Shown here in pieces: positions 1 to 11,574 of a stretch of 64,000 nucleotides of DNA. The stretch is from contig NC_089224.1 in the NCBI RefSeq assembly GCF_963924675.1, positions 45,303,158 to 45,367,157 on the forward strand, given 5' to 3'. This DNA comes from Phocoena phocoena. Taxonomy: Eukaryota > Chordata > Mammalia > Artiodactyla > Phocoenidae. The translations under genes and the position numbers were made by a program. Below the pieces are notes generated by a model, which did no database searches, was not told the DNA's origin, and worked only from the letters and a program-made list of their open reading frames with translations. The number at the start of each line of letters is the position of its first letter. The first letter of the stretch is position 1.

Positions 1-964
1 AAAATTGACTCTTTTAAATTGTTTCCAGTATTTCTGTTTTTCTGAAAAGAAGGGGGCTTATCTTAGCTCAGTATCCCAAAGTTGGTACTGGAAGATGACT
101 CCTGACTTTGTATCACCAGGGACAGTATGGAGGAACCACTTCACTGGACTCTGTTAAAAGGTGAAGATGGAACAGACAGAATTTGGATAAAAATGTTTTC
201 CTGATAATATATAAATAAGAAAATTTTAATATGTTTCTCATTTAATGAATAAAACCATTGATATAGCTTTAAATAAGAGTAAGTAACTGACTCCTGAATG
301 CTGATTTTTTTCTTTACTATATGGTTTTTCATAGTAGTTTATGGATGAATAAAGTGTATCCTGATTGTTTCCTCCAGCACTATTCTAGATCTTGGATCTA
401 TGTTTCTGCACCTCTTGGTATTAACTTATTTTCTCTTTAGAGCAAATATTTTCACTAAAAAGGATGTCTCTAACTCAATATCTTGCTTCAAACTTACCTT
501 TAGCACTTCCAGCAATTGTTGAATAAGTTCCAGAAGAAATTTCTCTACATGTATCTATTCCAATCAGAAGGGATGCTCTTGGATGAAATTAACACGAAGG
601 AAGAACTTCTGGGATGCAAGTTAGGGAAGAAAGACATTGAGAAAAGGACTTCTGGTAAAGAATTAGCCAAAATCTCTTACCTGCAGGAAGTATGAACCTA
701 CAACAAAACTCTACAAACTCAGAAGGATCCTGCAGCAATCCAAAAGACCATTGTGATGTTGCCAGACTAACCAGATTTTAAAAAACTCAGAAGATTATGA
801 ACTTAATTGCATCTCTAGCTTATTTACATCTGTAGCTTTCTTGCAAATTTTTAAAATATGTGTTTCAGTATCAACAAGAAAATGATAAAGTATCTTCACA
901 CTTTGTGAAACTGCACTTCACAGAGGAAGATATAAACTGTACTTCACAGAAGAAGATATCCAAA
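1..964. other. AT-rich intergenic DNA, no gene recognised
   Basis: Only short open frames without recognisable domains occur here. The base composition is AT-rich and no repeat family could be named with confidence. Parts of 640-960 may be the start of the old L1 relic that follows. Confidence 0.5.
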
Positions 965-1610
965 CCATCGATAAACTTGAAAAAAAGTGATCAACATCGT
1001 GACTGCTCATGGGAGGTAAATTAAAGCCAGAATCTCATACCACAACACACACACCAGAACAGCTAAAACTAAAAATATTAAATTAAAAAATTTAAAATAC
1101 TGACATTACAATTGTTGACGGGAGTATAAATTATCAAAACTTTTGAAAAGTGTTTGGTAGATTCTATAAAGATAAGCATGTATGTACCCTGTGACAAAGC
1201 CACTCCACTACTGGGCATATATCCAATAGAAATTATTGCTTAGATCCACCAAAAGAAATGTTCAAGTATGCTCACAGAAGCCGTAATCATAGTAGCCCCT
1301 ACACATGCCAAAGAAAGCAAAAGTACATTAATACTAAAGTGACACATATATTTTGATCTATTCAAATAACATAGTACATAACAATGAAAACAATGAATTA
1401 TTGATACACAAAACCAATATGGATGATTTCACAGACATAGCATTGAGTGAAAAAGCTAGATATAAATAAAGTATCTGAAGTGTATTTTCATTTATAAGAA
1501 GTTCAGAAATTGGCAAAACCAATCCATGGTGATAGAGGACTCAGAGTGGTTAGACTTATGGTGGAGTGTTCATTAATAGGGCTCAAAGGTAGTCTTACTT
1601 TTACCTTAAG
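965..1610 (+). mobile_element. Old L1 (L1M-type) 3' relic
   Basis: The stretch matches the general pattern of the end of L1 ORF2 and its 3' UTR: a segment of the 'cactactgggcatatatcc' type at about 1203, a later run with cacagacatag and gaaaaagctagat, then an AT-rich tail. It is full of stops and heavily diverged, so it is an inactive ancient copy. The subfamily cannot be named by eye. Confidence 0.6.
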
Positions 1611-1746
1611 GAGCTGTATTTTCTACTTACTATAATAATTTTGCTTCCTTTTGTTTGCTTCATATTTATAGTTATTATTCCACCACAATATTAAATACTA
1701 GAAGGGAGGTAGGCATTGTTGTCTTTTACCTAATTTTTAGGAAGAA

Positions 1747-2211
1747 TACAGGCATATCTTCTTTATTGTGCTTTGTAGATACTGCATTTTTTACAAATGG
1801 AAGATTTGTGACAACCCAGCGTTGAGCAAGTCTATCAGCACCATTTTTCAAACTTTGTGTCTCTGTGTCACATTTTGGTAATTCTCACAATATTTCAAAC
1901 TTTTTCATTATTATTATATTTGTTATGGTGATTCATGATCAGTGATCTTTGATGTTACTATTGCACAAATGATGACTCACTGAAGGCTCAGATGATGGTT
2001 AGCATTTTTAGCAATAAAGTATTTTTTAATTTAGGTATGTGCATCATTTTTGTAGACATAAAATGTTACTGCACACTTAATAGACTACAGTATAATATAA
2101 ACATAGATGCACTGGGAAAGCAAAAAATTTGTGTGACTCACTTTATTGAAATATTGGCTTTATTGCAGTGGTCTGAAACTGAACCTGCAAGATCTCTGAG
2201 GTATGCCTGTA
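1747..2211 (+). mobile_element. Tigger1-derived non-autonomous DNA transposon
   Basis: It begins TACAGGCAT and ends ATGCCTGTA, the inverted termini of the pogo/Tigger1 family with the TA target duplication included. The body follows the two ends of Tigger1 (for example the 'gagcaagtctatc' and 'gatgatggttagcattttt' blocks), but the transposase-coding middle is missing. It is therefore a short internally deleted copy of about 465 bp. The 82-aa frame inside it at 1992-2240 is not a gene. Confidence 0.85.
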
Positions 2212-3009
2212 TTCCAGTTTATCATTTCTCCTATTTATAAAGAAAGCTGCTTGATATTATTCTCATGTTTCTGTTTATTTCTCATCAGTTTGGAATTTTT
2301 AAAGATGATGCATATAATTTCTTTTTCTTACAAATATCACATCAAAATATTTGAGATGAAAGTTTATTTTTCTCATGTTAAATACTGATGAATAGATTGT
2401 TTTGAATTGTTCCCAGGAGTTGGATCAAAAATCCATGTTACTGGTTGCCTTATCAATTATGGTAACCAACTTAGAAAAACATTGTTCAAAAATCTTCCAA
2501 GTGCCATTGTATTAAAAAATTAAATATATTTACAAAAATCTAGAATAAGTAAATAATGTAAAAATGAAGAGGAAGAGGTAAGCTTAAAATGGCTATGTCA
2601 GCCTGTGTTGTTATATACTACGTAATCTGACCATATCAGGCATCCAATATAATTTAAGGGAAGTTCTGGAATTTTTTCCATTCTGATTTTAATAACATAT
2701 CTTTGTCCTCTGGTTTCTCTTTGCTAAGAAGTGTATTTGAATGGCTGAGTGCTGTTAAAAAAAATAAGTCTTGTGTTCATTAAGGATGAACATAACATGG
2801 TGTTATGTTAACTAACCAAATGCACTAAGACATATGAATACCTGGACTTAAATTTGCTTACTATTGACACGGTAAGCAAATGCCTTCTATGACTAATGTT
2901 ATTCTGCCCTCTACTGGTTCAAATTGAAATCCCCAATTTACATACATTCCAGGAAAACAACTTTAAGGTAGAATTTTAATGAAATTTTCCCCTTAAAAAG
3001 AAAACAAGC
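2212..3009. other. Intergenic DNA without recognisable gene
   Basis: AT-rich sequence with only short open frames. The one notable site is a CTCF-type motif at 2904-2917, listed separately. Confidence 0.5.
2904..2917 (-). promoter_or_regulatory. CTCF-type motif, reverse orientation
   Basis: On the minus strand the 14 bases read CCAGTAGAGGGCAG, matching every position of the core consensus CCASYAGRKGGCRS. It sits in non-repetitive sequence about 100 bp before an L1. A motif match does not prove occupancy. Confidence 0.5.
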
Positions 3010-3811
3010 AAAGGAGATTGGTTCAAGATGGCGGAGTAGAAGGATGTGCACTCACCTTCTCTTGTAAGAGCACCAAAATCACAGCTAACGGCTGAACAAC
3101 CATCAACAGGAAGATACCCCACATCCAAAGACAAAGGAGAAGCTGCAATGAGACAGTAGGAGGGGCACAATCACTATAAAATCAAATCCCATACCCGCTG
3201 GGTGGGTGACCCACAAATTGGAGAACAATTATACCACAGAAGTTCTCCCACTGGAGTGAAGGTTCTGAGCCCCTCATCAGGATTCCCAGCTTGGGAGTCT
3301 GGCAAGGGGACTAGGAGTCCCCAGGGAATCTGACTTTGAAGGTCAGTGGGATTTGACTGCAGAACTTCCACAGGACTTGGGGAAACAGAGACTCCACTCT
3401 TGGAGGGTACACACAAAGTGTTGTGTGCACCAGGACCAAGGGAAAGGAGCAGTGACCCCATAGGAGACTGAATCAAACCTACCTGGTGTTGGAGGGTCTC
3501 CTGCAGAGGCAGCAGGCGGCTGTGGCTCATTGCAGGGACAAGGACACTGGCAGCAGCAGTTCTGGGAAGTACCCATTGGCATGAGCTCTCCCAGAGGCTG
3601 CCACTAGCCCCACCATATAGCCTGTAGGCTCCAGTGATGGATCACCTCAGGCCAAAGAACTAACAGGGAGGGAAAACAGCCCCACCCATCAGCAGACAAA
3701 TGGATTAAAGTTTTACTGAGCACAGCCCTGCCCACCAGAGCAAGACCCAGCTATACCCACCACCGGTCCCTCCCATAAGGAATCTTGCACAAGCCTCTTG
3801 GATAGTCTCAA

Positions 3812-3825
3812 CCACCAGAGGGCAG
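3812..3825 (+). promoter_or_regulatory. CTCF-type motif in L1 5' UTR
   Basis: CCACCAGAGGGCAG matches the core CTCF consensus CCASYAGRKGGCRS completely. It lies about 75 bp before the ORF1 start of the L1. The equivalent place in the L1 at 48.2 kb carries another full match. Confidence 0.45.
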
Positions 3826-3898
3826 ACAGCAGAAGCAAGAAGAACTACAATCCTGCAACCTGCAGAACAAAAACAACAATCACAGAAAGTTAGAAAAA

Positions 3899-4812
3899 AT
3901 GAAAAGGCAAAGGATTATGTCCCAGATGAAGGAAAAAGGTAAAACCCCAGAAAAACAACTAAATGAAGTGGAGATAGGCAACTATCCAGAAAAGGAATTC
4001 AGAATAATGATAGTGAAGATAATCCAGCATTTTGGAAAAAGAATGGAGGCAGTGATTGAGAAGAGGCAGGAAATGTTTAACGGAGACCTAGAAGAACTAA
4101 AGAACAGAGATGAACTGAAATGAAAAATACACTAGAAGGAATCAATAGCAGAATAACTGAGGCAGAAGAACGGGTAAATGACCTGGAAGACAGAATGGTG
4201 GAAATCACTGCCATGGAACAGAATAAAGAAAAAAGAATGAAAAGAAATGAAGACAGCCTAAGAGACCTCTAGGACAACATTAAATGCAACAACATTCACA
4301 TTGTAGGAGTCCCAGAAGGAGAAGAGAGAAAGGACCTGAGAAAATATTTGAAGAGATAATAGCTGAACTCCTCCCTAACATGGGAAAGGAAACAGTCAAC
4401 CAAGTCCAGGAAGTGCAGAGATTCCCAGGCAAGATAAACCCAAGGAAGAACATGCCAAGACACACAGTAATCAAACTGATAAAAATTAAAGACAAAAAAT
4501 ACTGAAAGCAACAAGGGAAGAACAACAAATAACATACAAGGGAACTCCCATAAGGTTATCAGTTAATTTCTCAGCAGAAACTCTGCAAACCAGAAAGGTT
4601 TTGCCTTTCATCTCATTTAAAGTGATGAAAGGGAAGAACCTACAACCAAGAATACTCTACCCAGCAAGGCTCTCATTCAGATTTGATGGAGAAATCAAAA
4701 GCTTTACAGACAAGCAAAAGCTAAGAGAATTCAGTACCACCAGACCAGCTTTGCAACAAATAGTAAAGGAACTTCTCAAGGCAGGAAACACAAGAGAAGA
4801 AAAAGACCTATG
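3899..4812 (+). pseudogene. L1 ORF1 relic (RNA-binding chaperone protein)
   Basis: ORF1p is the trimeric nucleic-acid chaperone of L1. Three pieces in different frames can be followed: an N-terminal charged part from the ATG at 3899 to a stop near 4123, a middle part around 4140-4500 with the coiled-coil-like 'NRITEAEERVNDLEDRMVE' pattern, and a C-terminal part at 4601-4813 with the 'LRPARLSF'-like segment typical of the ORF1 C-terminal domain. Frameshifts and stops separate them, so no functional protein can be made. Confidence 0.8.
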
Positions 4813-4837
4813 AGAACAAACCCAAAACAATTAGAAA

Positions 4838-6890
4838 ATGGTAATAGGAACATATGTATCAATAATTACCTTAAATGTAGATGGATTAAATGCTCCAACC
4901 AAAAGACATAGACTGGCTGAGTGGATACACAAAGAAAACCTGTATATATGCTGTCTACAAGAGACCCACCTCAGACCTAGAGACACATACAGACTGAAAT
5001 TGAGGAGGTGGAAGAAGGCATTCCATGCAAATGGAAATCAAAGGAAAGGTGGAGTAGCAATGCTCATTTCAGACGAAATAGACTTTAAAATAAAGACTGC
5101 TATAAGAGACAAAGAAGGACACTACATAATGATCAAGGGATCAATCCAAGAAGACGATATAACAATTGTAAATATATATGCATCCAGCACAGGAACACCT
5201 CAATATATAAGGCAAGTACTAACATCTATAAAGGGAGAAATCAGCAGTAGCACAATAATAGTGGGGGACTGTAACACCCCACTTTCATCAATGGACAAAT
5301 CATCCAGACAGAAAATCAAAAGGAAACACAGGCCTTAAATGACACATTAGACCAGATGGACTTAATTGATATTTATAGAGTACTCCATCCAAAAGCAGCA
5401 GAATACACATTCTTCTCAAGTGCACATGGAACACTCTCCACATGCTGGGCCACAAGGTGAGCCTCAGTAAATTTAAGAAAATTGAAATCATATCAAGCAT
5501 CTTTTCTGATCACAACACTATGAGGTTAGAAATTAACTACAAGAAAAAAAACTATAAAATACACAAACACATGGAGGCTAAACAATATGCTACTAAACAA
5601 CCAATGGATCACTGAAGAAATTGAAGAGGAAATCATAAATACCTAGAGATGAATGAAAATGGAAGCACAATGATCCAAAACCTATGGGATGCAGCAAAAG
5701 CGTTCTAAGGAGGAAGTTTATAGCAATACAGGCTTGCTTCAGGAAATAAGAAGAATCTCAAATAACAACCTCAACTTACACCTAAAGCAACTAGAGAAAG
5801 AAGAACAAACAAAACCTAAAGTTAGTAGAAGGAAAGAAATCATAAAGATCAGAACAGAAATAAATGAAATAGAGACAAAGAAAACAATAATACAGATCAA
5901 TTAAATGAAAAGCTGGTTCTTTGAAAAAATAAACAAAATTGATAAACCTTTAACCAGACTCATCAAGAAAAAAAGGGAGAGGACTAAAATCAATAAAATT
6001 AGAAATGAAAAAGGAGAAGTTACAACTGACACCACAGAAATACAAAGGATCATAAGAGAATACTACAAGCAACTGTATACCAATAAAATGGACAACCTGG
6101 AAGAAACTGACAAATTTTTAGAAAGGTACAGTCTCCCAAGACTGAACCAGGAGGAAATAAAAACTATGAACAGACCAATCACAAGCACTGAAATTGAACC
6201 TGTGATTTTAAAACTCCCCGCAAACAGAAGTACCGGACCTGATGGCTTCACAGGCAAATTCTATCAAACATTTAGAGGAGAACTAACACCTACCCTTCTG
6301 AAACTGTTCCAAAAATTTGCAGAGGAAGGAAAACTCCCAAACTCATTCTATGAGGCCACCATCATCCTGATACCAAAACCAGACAAAGATACCACAAAAA
6401 AAAGAAAATTACAGGGCAATATCACTGATTAACATAGATGCAAAACCCCTCAACAAAATACTAACAGTCCGAATCCAATAATACATTAAAAGGATCATAC
6501 ACCATGATCAAGTGGGATTTATCCCAGGGATGCAAGGATTCTTCAACATTCTCAAATCAATAAGTGTGATACCCCACATCAACAAATTGAAGAATAAAAA
6601 CCATGTGGTCATCTCAATAGATGCAGGAAAATCTTTTGACAAAATTCAGCACCCATTTATGATAAGAACTCTCCAGAAAGTGGGCATAGAGGGAATCTAC
6701 CTCAACATAATAAAGGCCATATATGACAAACCTACAGCCAACATCATACTCAATGGTAAAAGCTGAAAGCATTTCCTGTAAGATCAGGAGCAAAACAAGG
6801 ATGTCCACTCTCGCCACGTTTATTCAACATAGTTTTGAAAGTCCTGGCTGTGGCAATCAGAGAAGAAAGAGAAATACAAAGAAAGAGAAA
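4838..6890 (+). pseudogene. L1 ORF2 relic (endonuclease and partial reverse transcriptase)
   Basis: ORF2p carries an AP-type endonuclease and a reverse transcriptase used for target-primed retrotransposition. The first open piece (4838-5338, 166 aa) has the endonuclease signatures ITLNVDGLN and QETHLRP. Later pieces (5905-6432, 6512-6766) hold the start of the RT domain, including '[16 protein letters not shown]' and '[10 protein letters not shown]'. At least four frame breaks are visible and the RT active-site region and C-terminus are missing. It is a decayed transposon gene, not a host gene. Confidence 0.85.
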
Positions 6891-8050
6891 TAAAACTCTT
6901 AGTATTCTAAGTGCTTTGTATACACTATTTCCTTGTAGACACTAGGCTTTTTGCTGCTGTAGCCGAATAGCTTTCAACACACACACAAGAACAAAGGCAC
7001 ATGCGTGAACCACCCCCCTACCCTCCGACACACACACACATGTACAGGCACCCATGTGTGAATGATACAGACTGGCTTCTAGACCAGCTAACCCAAATTC
7101 TCCAGATACTCATGCCTGTTTCTGCCCAGGTTACTTGTTGACCATCTGAATAGTCAGGTGGCACTGACTGCATTCCCCCACTCTCCAGCCATTATCTCTG
7201 CAGGATGTTCTCCTATACTAAGCATTTTCCACTTGGGATGGATGTGGCTATAAACACATGTGCTTTTCTATGGTGCTTTCTAAACTGCAGCTTGCCTGCA
7301 CATATTTTCACCTTTCTTTTATAGATATAACCAAAGGCATAAGTTTAGATAAGAGGCAATATCAGAACAGAATCAATATACCGTGGATGAGAGCTCCCCA
7401 GGTCTGTGACTCAAGCACTGCTGTTTTATTTTTGCATTCTCCATTCCTAGTTCTTGTCTATAAAAGCATGTCTAGCTCTTTATTGGTCCATATCCTCAAA
7501 TTTGTTATGATAAAAGTATGGACTTAGCATTCTTTGACTTATGTCAGGTGCCTGCAGATTCTCCCTCATCCCAAGAACTTAATATGTCCATTGGTCCTGA
7601 ACAAAGATGCTTCACTGAGATTCAGCCCCAAAATCAGCCTGGGAAATATAGGTATTCTTGTTTCCAGTGTAGGTCTCACATGGGAAAACATCAACTCCAT
7701 TGCAGTTTCTGTGTGCATTGATTTAGATTTAAAAATTGAACACATGAGCACATAACTTTTGAGAAATTGCATGTATGTTTACAAAATAAAGTTTTATACA
7801 TTGTAATGAGAACATTTTGTTCTATAAGATATAAATAACATGTAGAAAATAAATATGTGATAAATTTAAAGCTGTCAGCCTTATGATCATTGAATATAAT
7901 TCATATTTCTCTGCTTTTAAGGTCACCATTGTTGATTCTAGGCTTCAGTTTTCAGTTGGTAAAGGAACTTCTAAAATGCATGAAAACCTGAACTTTGTAA
8001 GGATCATTTTGTCACCGTTTTGTGAAAGCTTCGTTTTCTTACTTTTTTTC
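6891..8050. other. Intergenic DNA, short CA-rich tracts
   Basis: Short (CA)n runs occur at about 6980-7060. Open frames in 7258-7772 overlap on both strands and show no family signature. No gene is recognised. Confidence 0.5.
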
Positions 8051-8054
8051 TTTA

Positions 8055-8530
8055 ATTTCTTTTACAAGTTTGTTAATGAAGAGAAAGCACCTGTTGATTC
8101 CCACTGCGACAGTTTGTTAAACATGGGGTCTGTATTCTTCCCCCTTTAGGGAAAGGTTCATTCCTTGAAAGTAACTCTTCTTATCCAGTCTTGAATCCTC
8201 ACTTCTAGCAAGCTCTCTTCTAAATCTCTCTCTTGTCCCAAACACATCTCCAGCTGTTCTGCTGATGATGATGTCCAATGTGGAATTTCTCCAAGAGAGT
8301 CTCATCCCAAACATCCTGGGCCCTTTGTACTGAAGGTGCTACAGAGAAATCTCAGGGAAGGCAGCGTGATGTGGACTCCTTGAAACTGCCCAGCATCCCC
8401 TGGATCTCAGAGATCAGTCAGATGTGTTTTCCAGAAATAACAGATGGGAAGCACTCGCTTTTTGTTGGAGAAACACTAAGATGTGCCTCTTGTCCAGACC
8501 ATGACCTGAGTCACCTCACAACTTGAGCAA
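8055..8530 (-). pseudogene. Highly degraded type I interferon pseudogene
   Basis: Read on the minus strand, three islands keep IFN character in the right order. Near 8500-8530 the sequence resembles the mature N-terminus region of the alpha genes. At 8270-8310 it resembles the '[10 protein letters not shown]' helix segment (here FGMRLSWRNST). At 8125-8170 it gives YFQGMNLSLKGEEYRPHV, clearly the conserved '[19 protein letters not shown]' block. The left end at 8060-8090 matches the C-terminal coding region of the alpha genes (acaagtttgttaatgaagag). Many indels and stops are present. Its class (omega, alpha or other) cannot be decided by eye. Confidence 0.75.
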
Positions 8531-8559
8531 AATTTGGGGCAGAAGAATGAGTTCTTTAA

Positions 8560-9350
8560 ATTTTTTTCTGTAAAGTATTTTGCACTGATTTGATAGACTT
8601 TTACAGGCAGGTTCCCAAGGAAAATGTGCATGTGTAAATGTCAAAGATGTGAAAAGATGCTCAACATTATTAGTCACCAGGGAGATACAAATTAAAAGCA
8701 CAATTAAATACCACTTCCTATTTATGGAAGTGGCTAAAATTAAAAAGATTGTCCATAACTGGTACAGAGGATGTGACATCACTGGAATTCTCCATTGCTG
8801 GTGGAAATATCAAATGGTACAACCACTTTGGAAAATGGTTTGGCAGTTTCCTGAAATGTAAAACCTATACCTTTCATATGATACAGCTGTTCTACTCTTA
8901 GATATTTACCTGAGAGAAATGAAAGTACATGTCCTCATAAAGACTTATACATGAATGTTCTGAGCAGCTTTATTCCTATTTAAAAACCCTGGGGAGAAAA
9001 ATGTCCATCAACAAGTGAAACAATGAATTATCATAGATCCATAAAATGGAAGATTATTCAGCAATAAAAACAATCAACTATTGAAACATGGTAAAATATG
9101 GGTGAATCTTAAAATGTTGAAGCCGAATGAAAAGAAAAAGAGCACATACTGTGTTATTCCATTTACATGAAATTGTAGGAAATGCAAACTTGTCTTTAGG
9201 GATGGAAAGGGCTGACTGGCAGGGTGAGAGATGAGGTTGGAAAGGGAAAGGGATTACAAAGGTGCATGAAGAAACCTTTGGAGGGTGACTGGCATCTTCA
9301 TTATCTTAATTGTGATGGTTTTATGGATATATATATAAATATCAAAACAT
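8560..9350 (+). mobile_element. Old L1 (L1M-type) 3' relic
   Basis: The order of motifs is that of the end of L1 ORF2 and its 3' UTR, for example 'gatgctcaacattattagtcac', 'ctggtggaaatatcaaatggtacaac' and 'atgtccatcaacaag'. It is strongly diverged with stops throughout. Its left edge lies next to the degraded IFN pseudogene. Confidence 0.75.
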
Positions 9351-10199
9351 GATTTAGATTTATATTCTCTGCAGGTAGGAGATCTTTGCTATGTCTGTAC
9401 CAGAAGACCTTGTTCAATGTTTTTTTCTTCCATAAGGCACGTTCCAGCAGACCCTCCCTGCTATTTTCTGCCAAGAGTGTACCTAAGGATTGGAATAGAG
9501 ACCCATGAAGGATTTCTCAGCTGATGGAACAGCTAAAGGTAAATTTGGAGCAGGATACTGAATCAAAAGGATCCTTTTGGTGCAAGCTCTGGCTCTATAG
9601 AGGAAACAAACCACTACCAAGAGGAGCAGAAACATAGCTCTAAGACCTAGCAGAGTCTGGAGAAAAAAGCCAAGAGGTGCTTTTTATTCATTCATACTAA
9701 GAAAACTCAAATGTTGAAGAAATAAACTTCCAAGATTGAAAACATTACTTTTGTATAAAATTATCTCGAAGTTTTTATTAAATGAGAAACATCACTAGCA
9801 TTCTCTTCTTTCTGTATTGGTAGACAACTCTGACTGCTATCTAAAGTTTTAAGTGGTCAATGCTGTCTGCTCTACCTCTGCCTTTTAAAGAGTCCAGTCA
9901 ACCATTTTCCCCCATGTTTTCTCCTGGCGATACAAAGACAGTGCTCTTTTTTCAGTATCAAACGTGTGGGATCCTAAGCTAAGATGGACATCCCTTGCTT
10001 CAATCTAATAGAAATGTTGGAAACAATATTAAAAAATCAATTCTAAGTATATAGCTTATTTTTTTAAGTAAACAAAAAGCGATCTATAGGTTCCAGAAAA
10101 CAAAAGGAAGTCAAATGATCTTATCTCTACCCTTTATTTCCTAAAATCCTAATCTTTAGGAATAGCTAGATATCAGTTTTCACCAATGTGTTTACTCTT
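9351..10199. other. Intergenic DNA without recognisable gene
   Basis: No open frame of interest and no clear repeat family were recognised in this stretch. Confidence 0.5.
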
Positions 10200-10800
10200 A
10201 TCCCTTAACTTGCTTTTTCACTTGAGAAGACACTCAGAATTTCTATCACGAACATCCTTGGATGCTGGTGAGCATTGGTCCACCTTATTTAAGTTAATGT
10301 GGCTGCACAGTATTCTGTGAAGGAATCCTGATTTACTTAACCATTCATCTGTACTGTCACACATTAAGTTGATTTCAGTTACCGTTCATATAAATAATGC
10401 TACACAATGAGCAAATTTGAGTATTCACTTAGTATTTCTGTAAGATAGACACATACTGCTAACATATTTCCTGGGTCTAATGCTTTAGAATTTTTGATAG
10501 ATGTTACTAAACTAATGATCAATAGTGTTTGAAATTTTTACACTTCTACCAACTCTGTGTAACTGTGCACTTTTACCCCAACTACCACCAAGCAATCTTT
10601 TTGTTGTTGTTGTTCATCAGATTTTTCATTTGAGATTTCATTTACAAAATCTGTGATCACTAGGAGACTGATTATTTAGCATATGTATGTTACCCACTCA
10701 GTTATTTCTGCTTCTGTAAATCGCCTCTTTATATTCTTTTGCCCAGATTTTTTTTGGATTCCTAAACTTTCTTGAGCTCTTCCTATCAGTAAAAATGTTA
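10200..10800 (-). mobile_element. Ancient L1 3' relic, reverse orientation
   Basis: Segments such as 'cagtattctgtgaagg', 'cttaaccattcatctgtac' and 'aataatgctacacaatgagc' follow the reverse complement of an L1 3' ORF2 region. Identity is low, so this is a tentative old copy. Confidence 0.5.
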
Positions 10801-10929
10801 ATGCTCTATTATACGTTATAAGGTTTTTTAATACCATGTGTTTTAAAATTTTATGATGCTTTGCTAAACAGACTTTTTAAAAATTAATGTGTTAAAATGC
10901 GTTGCTCTATTCCTTTATCGTTGCTGTAT

Positions 10930-11105
10930 CTCAAACCTTTACACCTGTTAACAAAACAGGCTGATGTAGTTTCTTTCATTATTCTCATTTTTATAGAGAA
11001 GAAAACAGAGCCATGGAGCGATTAATAACGTTCCCAAGGTCCTGGCCTCATTTTAGAATCCAGGCCCTCTGAATGCACAGCTTGAGCTCTTTACCAATTT
11101 TGGGA
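10930..11105 (+). mobile_element. MIR SINE relic
   Basis: The stretch shows the MIR core and tail order: 'cattattctcatttttatagag', 'gaaaacagagccatgga', 'cccaaggtcc', then 'gaatccaggccctctga'. MIR is an ancient tRNA-derived SINE shared by all mammals. Confidence 0.75.
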
Positions 11106-11570
11106 ATATCAAAGTCCACAAGGATGAGAAAGACCGCCGGGAATCTGAGCATTCTTTCTCCAGGACAATCTTAAATAGATAAATAATGATAAGTTCTTTC
11201 TCCCTAATTCCCATTTGTCCCAGTCATAATAGGCACCATTCCCTTGTGACAGACTTTTTATGGTACCATTAATTTGGTCATCACTTTCCTTATACCTGTT
11301 ACAAACCAGCCTTGTCATCCTGAGAACATTTCTGTGTTTGACTAGCAGTGTTATCTAAAAACTGAATTTGGGTGATGTATACATGTTGTGTTATATGAAG
11401 TATTTATTTTCTGCCTTTATTGAATTTCCAATCAGGCTCTGATTTCCAGGCTCTGATTGCCTCCTTCAACAGCCAGCCATTCTGCAACTTGTCTGAAAAT
11501 ACAGCTGGAGGCAGAAAACCATAAATGTAGACAGAAAACCATAAACCAGTCCATGGCCTGGGGGTTGCGG
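11106..11570. other. Intergenic DNA without recognisable gene
   Basis: Short open frames on both strands overlap and show no domains. A piece near 11550-11580 (ccagtccatggcctgggggttg) looks like a fragment of an old hAT-type DNA transposon, but it is too short to call. Confidence 0.4.
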
Positions 11571-11574
11571 ACCC

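Larger units (their letters stand above)
3010..6890 (+). mobile_element. L1 retrotransposon, 3'-truncated, inactive
   Basis: The element starts with the L1-type 5' end (TTCAAGATGGCGGAGTAGAAG at about 3023) and runs through a 5' UTR, an ORF1 relic (3899-4812) and an ORF2 relic (from 4838). It stops in the reverse transcriptase region near 6890 without 3' UTR or poly-A tail, so the 3' part has been lost by deletion or rearrangement. Frameshifts and stops break both reading frames. No target-site duplication was found, as expected for a rearranged 3' end. Confidence 0.9.
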
